Assembly: GCA_022575985.1 (NCBI GenBank)
Contig: JAKSXM010000007.1
Location: forward strand, 35,776,501 to 35,840,500
DNA from: Anagrus nilaparvatae
Lineage: Eukaryota; Arthropoda; Insecta; Hymenoptera; Mymaridae
DNA length: 64,000 nt
Reading direction: 5' to 3'
Shown here piece after piece: positions 44,460 through 56,580 of this stretch; position 1 is the first letter of the stretch; each line of letters starts with the position of its first letter. A program made the position numbers and the translations under genes. The notes under the pieces are model-generated. The model did no database searches. It was not told the origin of the DNA and saw nothing but the letters and a program-made list of their open reading frames with translations.

Positions 44460-44845
44460 AAAAATGGGTTTGATCCAGATCTGGGTGTGCACGGAATTTT
44501 GGGCACGGAAAACTAACCGCCGTATATTGATCCGTGCACAGTCTGTTCATACTTTGTTTTTATAAGTATACGGATCAGTTGGTAGTATTTTAAAGTTTGA
44601 ATGCATACTGCCCACGGACCTGTCAGCATTATGAAAATACTCAGGTCCAATATGCTTACGGGTGCGTAAGGGACTTGGGTATTTTCCTACTGTGGATCCG
44701 TAGGCATTATGAAAACACCCAAGTCTTATACAAATACGGACAGGTATGCATCTAGGACCTGGGTATTTTCATAATGCTGAAGGGTCCTTGAACATTACGA
44801 AAATACCCAAGTCCTATATGCATACGGGTCCGTATCATTATATTA
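44460..44845. repeat. Cluster of short alternating inverted repeats
   Basis: GACCTGGGTATTTTCATAAT and its inverse ATTATGAAAATACCCAAGTC-type units occur five or six times in alternating orientation. CGGGTCCGTA / CGGATC motifs and TATGCATACGGG lie between them, forming nested hairpins. GC content is higher than in the flanks. It may be the remains of a small foldback element. Confidence 0.75.
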
Positions 44846-45110
44846 TTCTTTGTTGGACAGTCAAATAAACAAAAGTTTGATTAAGATAAGTATAAAAATT
44901 TTTAATATTTTTTTTAAATATAATTATATAAATATTAGATTATGTCTATATTTAATTAAGAAGAATTCACGAGATTTTATAAAATAATATTTTTTTTAAA
45001 CGTGTAAACATGTAAATAAAATTTAAAAGTTTCCAAAATAATGTTTTTATAATATAATGTGACACAGAAGCCTCCCCAAATTTTGATTGGTTTGTAGATC
45101 CACCAAAAAC

Positions 45111-46131
45111 TTAAGGTCTAAAGGCTAAAGTACCAAAATTTTGTGCGTTTTTTGTGCCTCCAAAAGCTCTTGCTGATGAGCCCCCGCCAAGTATGGATGT
45201 GTTAATTGCAGAAGATCCAACAAATACAGGCTTAACTCCAAAAAACTCTATTATTGCTCGGATTACATAGCCTAATATGTTATTTTAATATATCTACTAT
45301 TAAATATTGATAATGCAGAAGTAAAAAAATTGGAGAAATATTACCTGAACCAAAAGCATTTTGACCAAATAAATTTGAATTGCTGGAGGTGCTTGTTGCT
45401 GTAAATTGTGGCGAGGAAAATAAAAAATTTGACTTATTTGTTTGAACCTGTATTTTGTAATTTTTTCTGCATAAATAATATTATTAAAAACTCATCAGTC
45501 ATATAAAAATATTTAAATTAATTATTATTTTATTTTATTATTTACTAGTAATGATGCAATAGCTGGTTTAGGACTTTTAAGAGCATCTCGTTTTACTTTC
45601 ATTGCTTCACATAATTGTTGAAATTGTTGTTTCAAAAATTATAAAGTTAATTAATTTTGCTTATATAAAATCAAATTTAAATGAAAATTATTTTTTACCT
45701 ACCACTTGATCAACTGTTCCAGTTTTTTTGTGCTTGATACATTTCCCATCGAACTTTCTCTGGTAAAATGTCCTCCATTTCTTGTATACTAGGTTTTTCT
45801 TTAAAAAACGGCTATAACAAGACAAAAACTACTCACTACCTCTTTCTGTATCAACATCTTCCGCAACCACCAAAATATAAAATTTGAAAAATCATTATTC
45901 TGAAAATTATTAATTAAGTATAAATACTTATTATACCTAATATTAGGTTTTTTTGGATTGTTAAAAATTTTGTAACAAATTCATAAAAAAAAAAGTAAAC
46001 TACAAACTTCCAAAATTTTATTCCCAATTTTATTATTTAATTTATATATTTTATTATCCATATGAATGCTCGCTTTTACAATACTGCCGATTTCGACAAT
46101 TGTTTCGTTGAAAAAATTTACAAACTACCAT
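45111..46131 (-). pseudogene. Nup42: Nup42-like (CCCH zinc finger, FG-repeat nucleoporin) gene, decayed
   Basis: Minus strand. The ATG at 46131 opens MVVCKFFQRNNCRNRQYCKS then EH: a perfect C-x7-C-x5-C-x3-H finger at the extreme N-terminus, as in Nup42/NUPL2. Further exon-like blocks lie between GT-AG sites. 45899-45840 is weak. 45811-45703 reads FFKEKPSIQEMEDILPEKVR and WEMYQAQK, the Nup42 mid-region. About 45640-45546 reads LKQQFQQLCEAMKVKRDAL. 45447-45345 reads FSSPQFTA and NLFGQNAFGS. 45271-45111 reads LGGGSSARAFGG and NFGTL. FG repeats and phase agreement at the last two junctions support one gene, an mRNA-export nucleoporin. Defects are a stop right after the finger, an extra A in a 7-A run at about 45725 that breaks the frame, no clear acceptor for the fourth block, and an early TAA at 45111. 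Introns argue against a processed copy. Confidence 0.6.
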
Positions 46132-46134
46132 TTT

Positions 46135-47661
46135 GAATCTAATATATAAAATATAATACAAAATTAAACTTTAAATAAAATAATCTTTATTTTATAATCA
46201 ATAATAAATATAATAAATAATAATTTAAAACAATTAAAATAAAAAAGGATACAACGACTTTTATTTTGATCACATGGGTTATGAAACGTCGTCTGATCTC
46301 TTTTAGCGTAGGTAAAGTAAAGACACCGAAAAATCTGCCCCCTTTTTGCAAATTAGTTAACTTTTTGCATAAGGGAACTTAAGCAAAATTTTTTCTTGCA
46401 AAATATTTGTTATTAAACGGTCTTTCAGTGTTGGAAATGGTATTTTTAGTAATTTAACAAAATTAAATTCATAGGTTGGTACCAATGGGACATGTCCGTG
46501 TGTCGCGTTCACTTATACTACGATATCATAATGTTAGCGTGTGTTAATGCCAACTCTTTAATTTCTTTTTGTCATTTGACTTAAAAATAACACATCCAGC
46601 ACCCAAAGACCGTGTATATGCCTGTTTCATGATTCAACAAAAAAAAATTATCCCAACTCTTATATTATTCTTCCGTGTCATGGCAGATAATTAGCATAAT
46701 AGTTTTTCCCACGAAATTATTCCTTACTAATATAATTTTAATCTTTATCTATGACTCATTATTTGATCTTATAATTTTATGTTATTTCTTAATCAAATCT
46801 TTATCACGCGTTACTCAAGTGATTAAGTTAAATAGATTAAGTTAGTTACAAAAGAATATTTTTGTCAAGTCACGTCCATACTGACCTCAACCGGATATTT
46901 TATTACATTATTTTTCTTAGATTATTTTTTATATTTCCAAAATTTAATAATGTTGTGTAATTCCTTCTATTTTTTATCTATTTTTTTGGAAATTCCTAAA
47001 GTCTACGTGACTTTTTTTAGATATATTTTTTAGTCTATAATCACTCTTGCTGTATTCAAGCAGCAGTTCATATTGTCCAATTAAGCGATTAACATCGCGT
47101 TACGTTTTAATATAGTCCACTTTTTTGTAATACATATAAATTCAATACACATAAATTCAATAAACTTAGATTAATATTAAAATAAATTTTTCATTGCAAA
47201 ATTTTCCTACAACCATTTCATTCCGTTTTTTTATTTACTAAATAAATAAGTTAAAAATAGCTATCGAGGCCTGCGGTAGCAGGCTGAGGCATGTTAAAAG
47301 TAACCTGCCTACAGCCAGTTAAGCAAGGAATATATACGCGAAAATTTCAGCCATAACCCTGTAAATTTTTTTTTTCTTTTATATTATTATATTTAAAATA
47401 ATATTTATTAATATATTTTTAAAATAACATTCTTTAAATAATTATCGATAATAAAACTATTATTTTCTAAAATAAAGATGTATTTAAGCAAAAAATATCT
47501 TCCATCCTTTTTTACAACTTATATTTCTCGAGAATATTAAAGAAATTTTTTTCTTCTCATCATTAATCGTTTTATTCTTCTCATTATTCGATTAATAAGA
47601 ACAAGTATAATATCATGTATTAATACATGTATTAATAATTGAAAGTTGTAAATGCTGAAAG
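46135..47661. other. Unannotated AT-rich stretch
   Basis: No ORF, exon pair or inverted repeat of size was recognised. A small hairpin GCCTGCGGTAGCAGGC lies near 47269. If the Nup42-like gene is real, its promoter would lie at the left end of this stretch; no motif stands out. Confidence 0.4.
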
Positions 47662-49352
47662 AAAACTCATTTTTTTTCAAACGCAGATTTTTCATACAGT
47701 TGTAAATTTTTTTTTCCTAACCGGTCTTAAAATTTTTGTTTTTGTATGTACTTTTTAATTAAAAAAAAATTTTAGCGAGTATTTAGTCCTGTCGCCGGCA
47801 ATGCTATTTAATGCCATAAAATCCTAAAATAGCATAAAAGTTCCATGGAAAAAAATGGGTGGTGTTTATGTTTTTTGACCCGCTAAACACGAATCCGAGG
47901 TCTTTTTTGCAAAATTCGTGGTCAATTTTTTTTTATTAACAAATTATTGGCCAATTTTGCAATAATTTCTTGATAACAAAAAATTGACCACGAAATTCGC
48001 AAAACGGACCCTGGATTCGTGTTCAGCGGGCCAAAAAACATAAATACCACCCGTTTTTTTCCATGGAACTTTTATGCTATTTTATGGCATTAAATAGCAT
48101 TGCTGGCGACAGGACTAATTTGCCTTTTAAGTACTTAAAAATCCATTTCAATATTTCCCATTTTTACGAAATTTTCCATTTTCAATTTTCCGGATTTCCT
48201 TGTCACCTAATGAAAATTTTGACCAAATTTTCGGATTCCTCGAGAAATTTTACTAAAGACCCCCTTTTTTGAAAAGTTTTGGATGTTTCCATAACGCTAT
48301 AGAAATAAAAGAAATAGCAAAATACTGAATAACTACACAATACATAGTCTCATTTTTTTTTGTATAAATGTCACCTTTCAATTCTCCTACACCGAAATTT
48401 TTTTTAATTAATTCTCTCACGGCGATAGTCAATAAACCAAACGCCTATTCTTACCCCAAAATGACCAATTTTTAAATTGCTGCCAAAATTCTAATTTTCG
48501 ATAGTAAAGAGTTCTGTAGGCCTTGAAAATTTTCTGCAAGTACTAACTTTCCATAAAATTTTACTCGTCTTTTTTCTTTAAATATTTTCTAAGATACCCC
48601 CTTTTTAAAGATAAAGATTAAAATTGACTTTTTTTCAAAAACCCTAAAAATGGGACTCTGACTTTAAATTATCATATCTGCGAAACAAATCACTATAAAA
48701 AAACGAGTAAAAATTTTTTGGAAATTTAGTGCTTGTAGAAAATTTTCAAGGCCTACAGAACCCATTTTTATCAAAAATTAGAATTTTGGCAGCAATTTAA
48801 AAATTGGTCATTTTGGGGTAAGAATAGGCGTTTGGTTTATTGACTATCGCCGTGAGAGAATTAATTAAAAAAAATTGCGGTGTATGAGAATTGAAAGGTG
48901 ACACTTATACGAAAAAAATGAGACCAATTGGAAGTATTTTGGTTAAGGGTCGAGGTTGCAGCTTTGAATTAAAGATTACGAAAAAGCCCTATTTTATAAC
49001 ATTGTTGTATTTTGTAGTTATTTAGTATTTTGCTATTTCATTTATTTCTATAGCGTTATGGAAACATCCAAAACTTTTCAAAAAAGGGGGTCTTTAGTAA
49101 AATTTCTCTAGGAATCCGAAAATTTGGTCAAAATTTTCATTAGGTGACAAGGAAATCCGGAAAATTAAAAATGGAAAATTTCGTGAAAATGGGAAATATT
49201 GAAATGGATTTTTAAGTACTTAAAAGGCAAATACTCGCTAAAATTTTTATTTTATTAAAAAGTACATACAAAAAAAAAATTTTAAGACTGGTTAGGAAAA
49301 AAAAAAGTTACGACTCTATGAAAAATCTGCGTTTGAAAAAAAATGAGTTTTT
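47662..49352. repeat. Foldback element FB7, about 1.69 kb, containing the shared core
   Basis: AAAACTCATTTTTTTTCAAA and CGCAGATTTTTCATA at the left pair with the inverse at 49316-49352. The arms continue through CCTAACC(G/A)GTCTTAAAATTTT, TTTTAAGTACTTAAAAATCC, GATTTCCTTGTCACCTAATG and TTTTGGATGTTTCCATAACG, then the core (about 48290-49070). The left arm is longer because of a separate palindromic insertion at 47786-48117. Confidence 0.92.
47786..48117. mobile_element. Nested palindromic MITE inside the FB7 left arm
   Basis: AGTCCTGTCGCCGGCAATGC pairs with GCATTGCTGGCGACAGGACT. The arms run about 130 bp through TTTAATGCCATAAAAT, AAAGTTCCATGGAAAAAAA and CACGAATCC. The uninterrupted right arm of FB7 (GCGAGTATTTGCC inverse, about 49230) defines the insertion site, leaving a possible 4-5 bp ATTT-type target duplication. 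It is younger than FB7. Confidence 0.88.
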
Positions 49353-50829
49353 TAGTTTTTCCAATTTTTCGGTTTTCCTTGGCGTTTTTTTGAAAAACTG
49401 GTGGCAGATTCAGATTCAGCGGGAAATTTTACATAAAAAATAGTCAAGAAAACCATTTTTCAGCTTAATTCAGAGGGTAGAAAAAATGAAATCGAAAATT
49501 GTCATTTTTAAAAATGATTTTTTTTTTTAAACCATATAAGACCGAAAAATAGCCGTCATTTTGTACCCTTTGAACCTAAAACCTTAAAATTTGGTGTGGT
49601 AGATATCATCTTATGAACGTATAACAAACCCAACCCAATTAGTTTTTTTCAAATCCCTGTCTTTTACCTTTCCATTAGTAAAGTTTCACTAAGAATTACT
49701 CATATATCATTAAGATATTAAGCAATCAAAATTTTTATTTCTTTTTTTAGTATTTCTAAGGTGCTGTTCCAAGGGGTATGGCAATGTAATTTTGGTAAAA
49801 ATTAAGTCTAAAAAGAATTACGAGGATGAACTAGGCGAGGCGAGATTTTGGAAATTTTACTCTTGGTTTCGCCTCGTCTAAGCGAGAATTTCCAATATTA
49901 TTATTTCCAATATTATTCCTCGATTATCGATAAAAAATTAAAAATCTGACCCCGAAATCTTGTAAAGCAAGTCCTTATTAGTAAACAAATACTTTAAGTT
50001 TCAATAAAAATTATTTTTTTACCCGTTTTTTTAGCGAAATCCGAGCGTCAGTGGTATGGTCGCACCGGCGCTGCTCTTTACTCTTAAAATATAGCACTTA
50101 TTAATTTGATCATTAGTTCCAAAATATTCTGAAAAAACCCATAAGATGGAAATTTTCTTCTGTATTTACCTATTTTCTAAACCAGTAGGACCCCAAATTT
50201 GAATTCAGCGACATACAAAACCTATAGAAGACTTTTCCTAATTCTCATTGTTGAATTCGGAAACCCTTACAACGCATTCTGACTTGAGTATAATATTAAT
50301 TTGGTAATTAAGTGAATTGAGGATTGTTAGAGTTCAGAGTAAAAGGAAAAAGCACGTAATAACAAAGTTCGGTAAACAAAAGTTTGATGGAAATCTTTTC
50401 AGCAAACAAATAACTAGGTTGAAAATAAGGGGCGGATTTTTGGTGTCCTTTTTGGCCAATACTAAAAAATAGCTATACTTAACATTTTTTTATGTCTTAT
50501 TTAAAAATTATTATTGAACTCAACCCAATCAAAACTTTTAAAATCCCAAAATTAAAAAATTACTGAAACTCTTTTCTTGATTTTTTCTATCATGATCAAC
50601 TTCGCTCTACCCGTCTTTGATGGTATCTAGTATTAAATTTTCATTTGTAAAATAATTAGCTATATTTTTTTTATTGGTGTGTAAAAAGCAACTGCCAAAA
50701 AAGATTCTTTTGTGTTATTATTATACTGAAAATTTATGACTATATACCCTTCGAGATACTCTGATATCACTTTACATGAAGATTTATTATGGAATTATGT
50801 TGGAATTAAGCTGCCATAAAATCATGATT
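49353..50829. other. Unannotated stretch
   Basis: AT-rich. Small hairpins occur near 49830-49875 (GGCGAGGCGAGA and TTTCGCCTCGTC). No gene or element recognised. Confidence 0.4.
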
Positions 50830-52473
50830 CTTTGGTTAGCTTTAGCTTGAATGCTAAAAAAAATTGGTTGCATGGTATCGTAAAATTCTTTTAAATAGTC
50901 AATATCTTCGTTTGATAAATTTATTTTGCATTTATTTGCTGAAATATTTTTAATTTCAGCTTTGTAAGCAAAGAAGATTAAAACATAAGTTAAAAACCCT
51001 GTCAGGGTTTATTTATTTTCTGCATAAAAGTCTATTTTAATCTTGATTCTATCAGATACTAATGATATTAAAGATGAAAATTTTGCTTCTTCTTCGTGTA
51101 AAAAATTCCAAAGATTTTCCACAAAATTTTTTCATTGTGATATTATTAATTGAAATCTTTCGGTAACGAAGAGCCAAAAACTTCTGTAGCAATATAAAAT
51201 ATTACTGGGATTTTAAGACCATTATTTTGTAATGAAATACCCTCTGATTTATTACTATTCACTGGAAGCTAAATTACTTTTGTTTTTTTATCATCATAAA
51301 TTTGTGTCTTAATTGAAAAAGTTTCTTTTTCTAAACGATGAATATTATTTGAACATTTTTATTACAGTCAAACATTTGAACAAAATTAAAATTTAGCTTA
51401 CTAACAAAATTAATTAATACTGAAAACATGTACCAAAGTTATAATTGTAAATATTGACATTATTCGCTATTATAGATCTAATATTAGAAAAATTAACATC
51501 GTATGTTTGATAAACAGAGAGCTAAAAACTTTAGAAACACTTGATGCGGTTATTTTAACATTTTTGAAAGCAATCGTAAAAACTTTGCTATCTAATGAAT
51601 GAAATGTGGATACTTGGAAATAATTAAATTTAAAGAAATTTTTAAAAACAAATTTACCAGTTGAGCAGCACAGAATAAATATTTATTGTTTTTATAAGTA
51701 ATCCCATACATTGTCACTATAATGTTATTTCTTTGAATAGCTTCATGAATTTTATTATTAATTAAATTATTGTGAAAACTTAAATGGTTTTCTAAACCTT
51801 CTGAATCAATTTTAATTTCATCAGTTCTAAAAACTAAAAATGAATTTTATATATATTGAATGCTACTAAAAATATTAACTTCTAATTATAATGTACTGAC
51901 TTTGATAAATATTTTGAAAGGAATTGAGATTTGCAGTTTTTATTGGTAACTTACAGTCAACGAAAAATTTATGTATAGCATCTTTCAAGAAAAATATTTT
52001 ACTGCTGTCTTCTGTCTCTTGAGTTTTCGTTCTTTTAATTGCTCCGGAACATCTGTTCCTCCTTCTTCTCGACTTCTCTTAAAAAAGTTATACTGGGCTA
52101 ATAAAGCATCTTTTTCATCTGTATGAAAAGCCTGAAAGATATGTAAATATTATTGTTATTTTAACATATTTTAAATAATATTATGTACTCAACATTTATA
52201 TGGTTTCTTATATTTGATGTATCCTTTTGAGGAATTTTATATATTTTTTGTCTTTTTGGTTTTTTTACCCTTTATAGCTTCTTCGTTTAGATTTATTTTT
52301 TCACATTGTAGGCACAAAATATGAACATATGGTTTAAGCTTTTGTGTCTTAACATCGAAAACAGCTTCAACTCCAAGAACTTTAAACATCTCTAGGTGAG
52401 AATATGCTGCTAAAGATTTTATATTGATGGGACGTAAATTTAATTTTTATACAGTTGAGCCGTCCTCTGCCAT
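50830..52473 (-). pseudogene. Decayed spliced BED/hAT-like transposase gene
   Basis: Minus-strand pieces in order. MAEDGSTV from the ATG at 52473, with a stop at codon 9, continues in frame as VHILCLQCEKINLNEEA, a possible C2-type finger start. After an intron-like gap with a CTTTCAG acceptor comes AFHTDEKDALLAQYNFFKRS, then in another frame IFFLKDAIHKFFVDCKLPIK and TANLNSFQNIYQSQY. After ATTTTTAG comes DEIKIDSEGLENHLSFHNN and NKYLFCAAQL, closing at CTG/GTAAAT. Later scraps read ENLWNFLHEEEAKFSSLISL and NEDIDYLKEFYDTM. The FFVDCKLPIKTANLNSFQNI segment resembles the N-terminal domain of hAT transposases. Many stops and frame changes show decay. Family placement is tentative. Confidence 0.45.
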
Positions 52474-53261
52474 TTTCGTTATTAAAAATAATAAATAAAA
52501 AATTATTTTTAACAAATTTTAAATAGATCCTCAGACAGTTTTTATAACAAATTTTCACTTATAACATAGAAACTCTTAATTGGTACAGTAAATAGACAAG
52601 TTTTTTAGATTCTACTGTAATGAATGCTCTCCACAATCACAATAGCTTAAATTAAATAGCTTAGTAATTTTTTTTATTTGATAATAAATTTTAAAAAAAT
52701 AAATTGAATTCAAAAATGTAATAATATTTAATAAAAAAGGAAATGTAAAATAATAATAAAAAATAATTAAAAAAAAAATAAAAAAATAATATAACAAATA
52801 TAACAACACTGCCTAAAAAAATTTTCTGTTTATTATACATTGAAATGATATGTATTCATAATCATTTGAATAGCTTTAAATATTTGAAATGAATTCAATC
52901 TCGCCATTGAATTAATGATATCCGTCATTGGCATATATCAATTGCTTTAAAGCCATTGATTCAATGGTACCGGTTTTTCAGTGCATAATTTATTTCCAGC
53001 AGTTCGCAGGTAAAATATTTTAACAGGTTAAATACGTATTTCACAATGGTTTAAGTTTCAGTTTCAATATCATGCAAATGATCTTTTTTTATTTGAAAAA
53101 CATTTCAATTTGAATTATTATAAAATTATCACAGCAAACGCCATTTTACTATTTTTACAGTTGAATGCCCGCTTCCCTACAGTATCGACGGAAACAACAG
53201 CTTAAAAGACGTCTGAAATAACGTTGCTTGAGACGTTTGAATAAGGTTTTAAACATAGTAT
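52474..53261. other. Unannotated AT-rich stretch
   Basis: Includes repeated ATTGAATTAATG/CATTGATTCAATGG-like words near 52895-52965. No gene or paired repeat recognised. Confidence 0.4.
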
Positions 53262-55340
53262 ATATATGTATATTAGACTGCCAAAAAAAAAATCGACTTT
53301 TTGATTTTTTAAGGTGCTCAAGCGTTTTTGGATGTCATATAATGAAAAAATAAGTTCTACGTAAACCGCATCTAAAAATATTTAGTCGTTGGACAGCGCC
53401 AAAGCATTTTCGATTTTTGAAAATGGGCTCAGGAACGTCGGGAGGGACTAAAGCTACTAAACTTAAAAGGCAACGTAAAAACAAAATTTCTGGGGGTATT
53501 TCATAGTTTTTTTGGTCGCTAAAAACGATGGAAACATTTATTTTGAATTATTTTTTTAAGGCAAAAAGTTATGAGCTAATTTCAGTGGTAAAAATGTCAA
53601 AAATTGGACATTTTTTGACGTCAAAAACTTGCTGCGGACTAAAAAATGTTTAGAAATTATTTAAAAAGGGCATTCCGCATGTTTTTTGGGTCACTAAAAA
53701 CGATGAAATTGGTTTTTTTTATTTATTCTTGACGGATTCAGAGTTATGGGCCAAATATTGTATTTTGAATTTCCAAATTCAGCATTTTTTTTGAGTTAAA
53801 TGACTGTCAAACGTGCAGAAAACTTTTCTGAACCTCTAGAAAGGTAAATTATCATATTTTTATGTTTTTCTAACTAGCGCAGAATTAATTTCTTAGATTT
53901 TTTTAAGGGTGCTAGTTTATTTCAGTGTTACCACAATGTCATAAAATAAGGTTTTCAGGCAATTTTCCAAATAATGCTGTTATCTTGCAATTCAACCAAA
54001 ATACTTCCAGTTGGTCTCATTTTTTTTGCATAAAATACACCTTTCAATCCCCGTAATCGGCAATTTTTCATCGCCAATTCTCTCATCGTAATAGTTAATA
54101 AACCAAATGGCCATTTTCGGCCCTAAATGACCAATTTTTAAATTGGTGCTAAAATTTTAATTTTTGATAAAATTGAATTTTATTTTTTGCAACAACTTTT
54201 TGTAAGTTCCAAATTTCCAAAAATTTCTTACTCGTCCTTTTAGCTTTAGATATTTCCGAAATATGGTTCTACAAATTTAATGATAAAGTATGATTTTATT
54301 TTAAAAACCTCAAATTGAGACTCTGTCTTTAAATTATTATATCTGCTAAAGGAAAAATTAAAAACAAAGAAGTAAACAAATTTTGAAAACTTAAAGTTTT
54401 TACAAAATTTTTATGACGTATAAGACCTATTTATAATGAAAATTTCAATTTTTGTAGCAACTTAAAAATTGGTCATTTAGGGCTGAAAATGGCCATTTGG
54501 TTTATTAACTATTACGATGAGAGAATTGGCGATGAAAAATTGCCGATTACGGGGATTGAAAGGTGTATTTTATGCAAAAAAAATGAGACCAACTGGAAGT
54601 ATTTTGGTTGAATTGCAAGATAACAGCATTATTTGGAAAATTGCCTGAAAACCTTATTTTATGACATTGTGGTAACACTGAAATAAACTAGCACCCTTAA
54701 AAAAATCTAAGAAATTAATTCTGCGCTAGTTAGAAAAACACAAAAATATGATAATTTACCGTTCTAGAGGTTCAGAAAAGTTTTCTGCACGTTTGACAGT
54801 CATTTAACTCAAAAAAAATGCTGAATTTGGAAATTCAAAATACAATATTTGGCCCATAACTCTGAATCCGTCAAGAATAAATAAAAAAAACCAATTTCAT
54901 CGTTTTTAGTGACCCAAAAAACATGCGGAATGCCCTTTTTAAATAATTTCTAAACATTTTTTAGTCCGCAGCAAGTTTTTGACGTCAAAAAATGTCCAAT
55001 TTTTGACATTTTTACCACTGAAATTAGCTCATAACTTTTTGCCTTAAAAAAATAATTCAAAATAAATGTTTCCATCGTTTTTAACGACCAAAAAAACTAT
55101 GAAATACCCCCCGAAATTTTGTTTTTACGTTGCCTTTTAAGTTCAGTAGCTTTAGTCCCTCCCGACGTTCCTGAGCCCATTTTCAAAAATCGAAAATGTT
55201 TTGGCGCTGTCCAACGACTAAATATTTTTAGATGCGGTTTACGTAGAACCTAGTTTTTCATTAAATGACATCCAAAAACGCTTGAGCACCTTAAAAAATC
55301 AAAAAGTCGATTTTTTTTTTGGCAGTCTAATGTATATATA
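53262..55340. repeat. Foldback element FB8, about 2.08 kb, nearly perfect, containing the shared core
   Basis: TATATATGTATATTAGACTG at the left pairs with CAGTCTAATGTATATATA at the right. The arms of about 1 kb match almost base for base: TTTAAGGTGCTCAAGCG, GGGAGGGACTAAAGCTACT, GACGTCAAAAACTTGCTGCG, TATTTGGCCCATAACTCTGA and GAACCTCTAGA. The core is at about 53930-54680 with the centre near 54305. It is the best-preserved long hairpin here and therefore probably the youngest. No ORF. Confidence 0.95.
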
Positions 55341-55863
55341 TAATGTATATGTATATATTTTTTTTTATATACATATTTTTTTGATAATTTAAAAATATGA
55401 AATCAAATTTATAGGTAAAATTTTATTTATTTTAGCAATTTTTACAGAGTATATAAGTGAAAAACAAATAAAAAAATTTTTTTTAAATAGTTGAAATTAA
55501 GCATTATTTTGTGCAATACATTGCCACTAGATTACATCTCAGCCTTGATTGAATGAGTTTCATTTGTCCCACCGATTCCTATAAAACCTAAAATACAGAC
55601 AATAATTATTCATAAATTTAGTATGTTAACAGCAAGCGGATTTTTTTTTTTAACGATTGAAATGTCTTCAAATGTAAAGAAAATTGAAAAAAAAAATTAT
55701 TTACATGCATTTAAAATGCAAGTAACGTGGCATGATAAATCATAATAAATAATTTTTTTTTACTATACTTTACATTTTATGACATATGCAACCATTTAAA
55801 ATATACATTTTCTATTTATTTTTTTAAGGGTAGCAATCTATTGTTAATATTTTCATATAAATA
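55341..55863. other. AT-rich spacer
   Basis: No gene or known element recognised. Confidence 0.4.
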
Positions 55864-56371
55864 ACCTGTTGTAAGAAATGGTATGTAATAGTAAAAGAAA
55901 TTGTTATACTGGTTCTGTTTAGATTTCACTAAGTTAGAGTTAGCGTTAACAACTTGGTTATTATTAAATTAAAATTTTGTATTATATCAAATCTAATTAA
56001 GCTTTGACATAAAATTTAAGCAATGTTGCTTTTTGGACTTGGTATTAACAGTACTTAATTTTTTAAACTTTACTTTCTTTACCGAGAAGGCAATATAAAA
56101 TACTTTTAGTTGAATATATATAATTAACAAAAAAATATATTGTATTGCCACATCGATAAACAAAGTTAAGTTTAAAAAATTAAGTATTTTCCATACTAAT
56201 AATTATATATTAACATCACTTAAATTTTATGTTAAAACTTTGGATTTGATTAGTAAAATTTTAATTTTAAAAGTAACCCAGTTGTTAACGCTAACTCTAA
56301 GTCAGTGAAATCTAAATAGATCCAGTGTAACAATTATTTTTTTTATTACATACCATTTGTTAAGACACAGG
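55864..56371. repeat. Foldback element FB10, about 0.5 kb
   Basis: ACCTGTTGTAAGAAATGGTA pairs with TACCATTTGTTAAGACACAG. Inner matches include TTAGATTTCACT, AGTTAGCGTTAACAACT and TTGACATAAAATTTAAG. A partial direct copy of the middle (ATAAAATTTAAACGATGTTG, TTCTTGGTATTAA) follows at about 56431-56510. Confidence 0.85.
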
Positions 56372-56580
56372 CTATTCTAGTTTTTTAAAGGTACAAATTT
56401 ATATGATTTATATTTTTAAAAAGTAAATAACCTGTTTTTATTTAACAAGTGCAAAAGTTTGAGATAAAATTTAAACGATGTTGCTTTTTTGTTCTTGGTA
56501 TTAAGAATACTTTTTTTTTTGAAGAATTTGCCAAACTTATACAATCAATTAGTATTTTACCTTATTATTTGATCTTTTAT

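Noticed and set aside
52612..52809. 65-codon Leu/Phe/Ile-rich minus ORF resembling a membrane protein
   Set aside because: Low-complexity AT-rich DNA; no start context, neighbours or paired exon.
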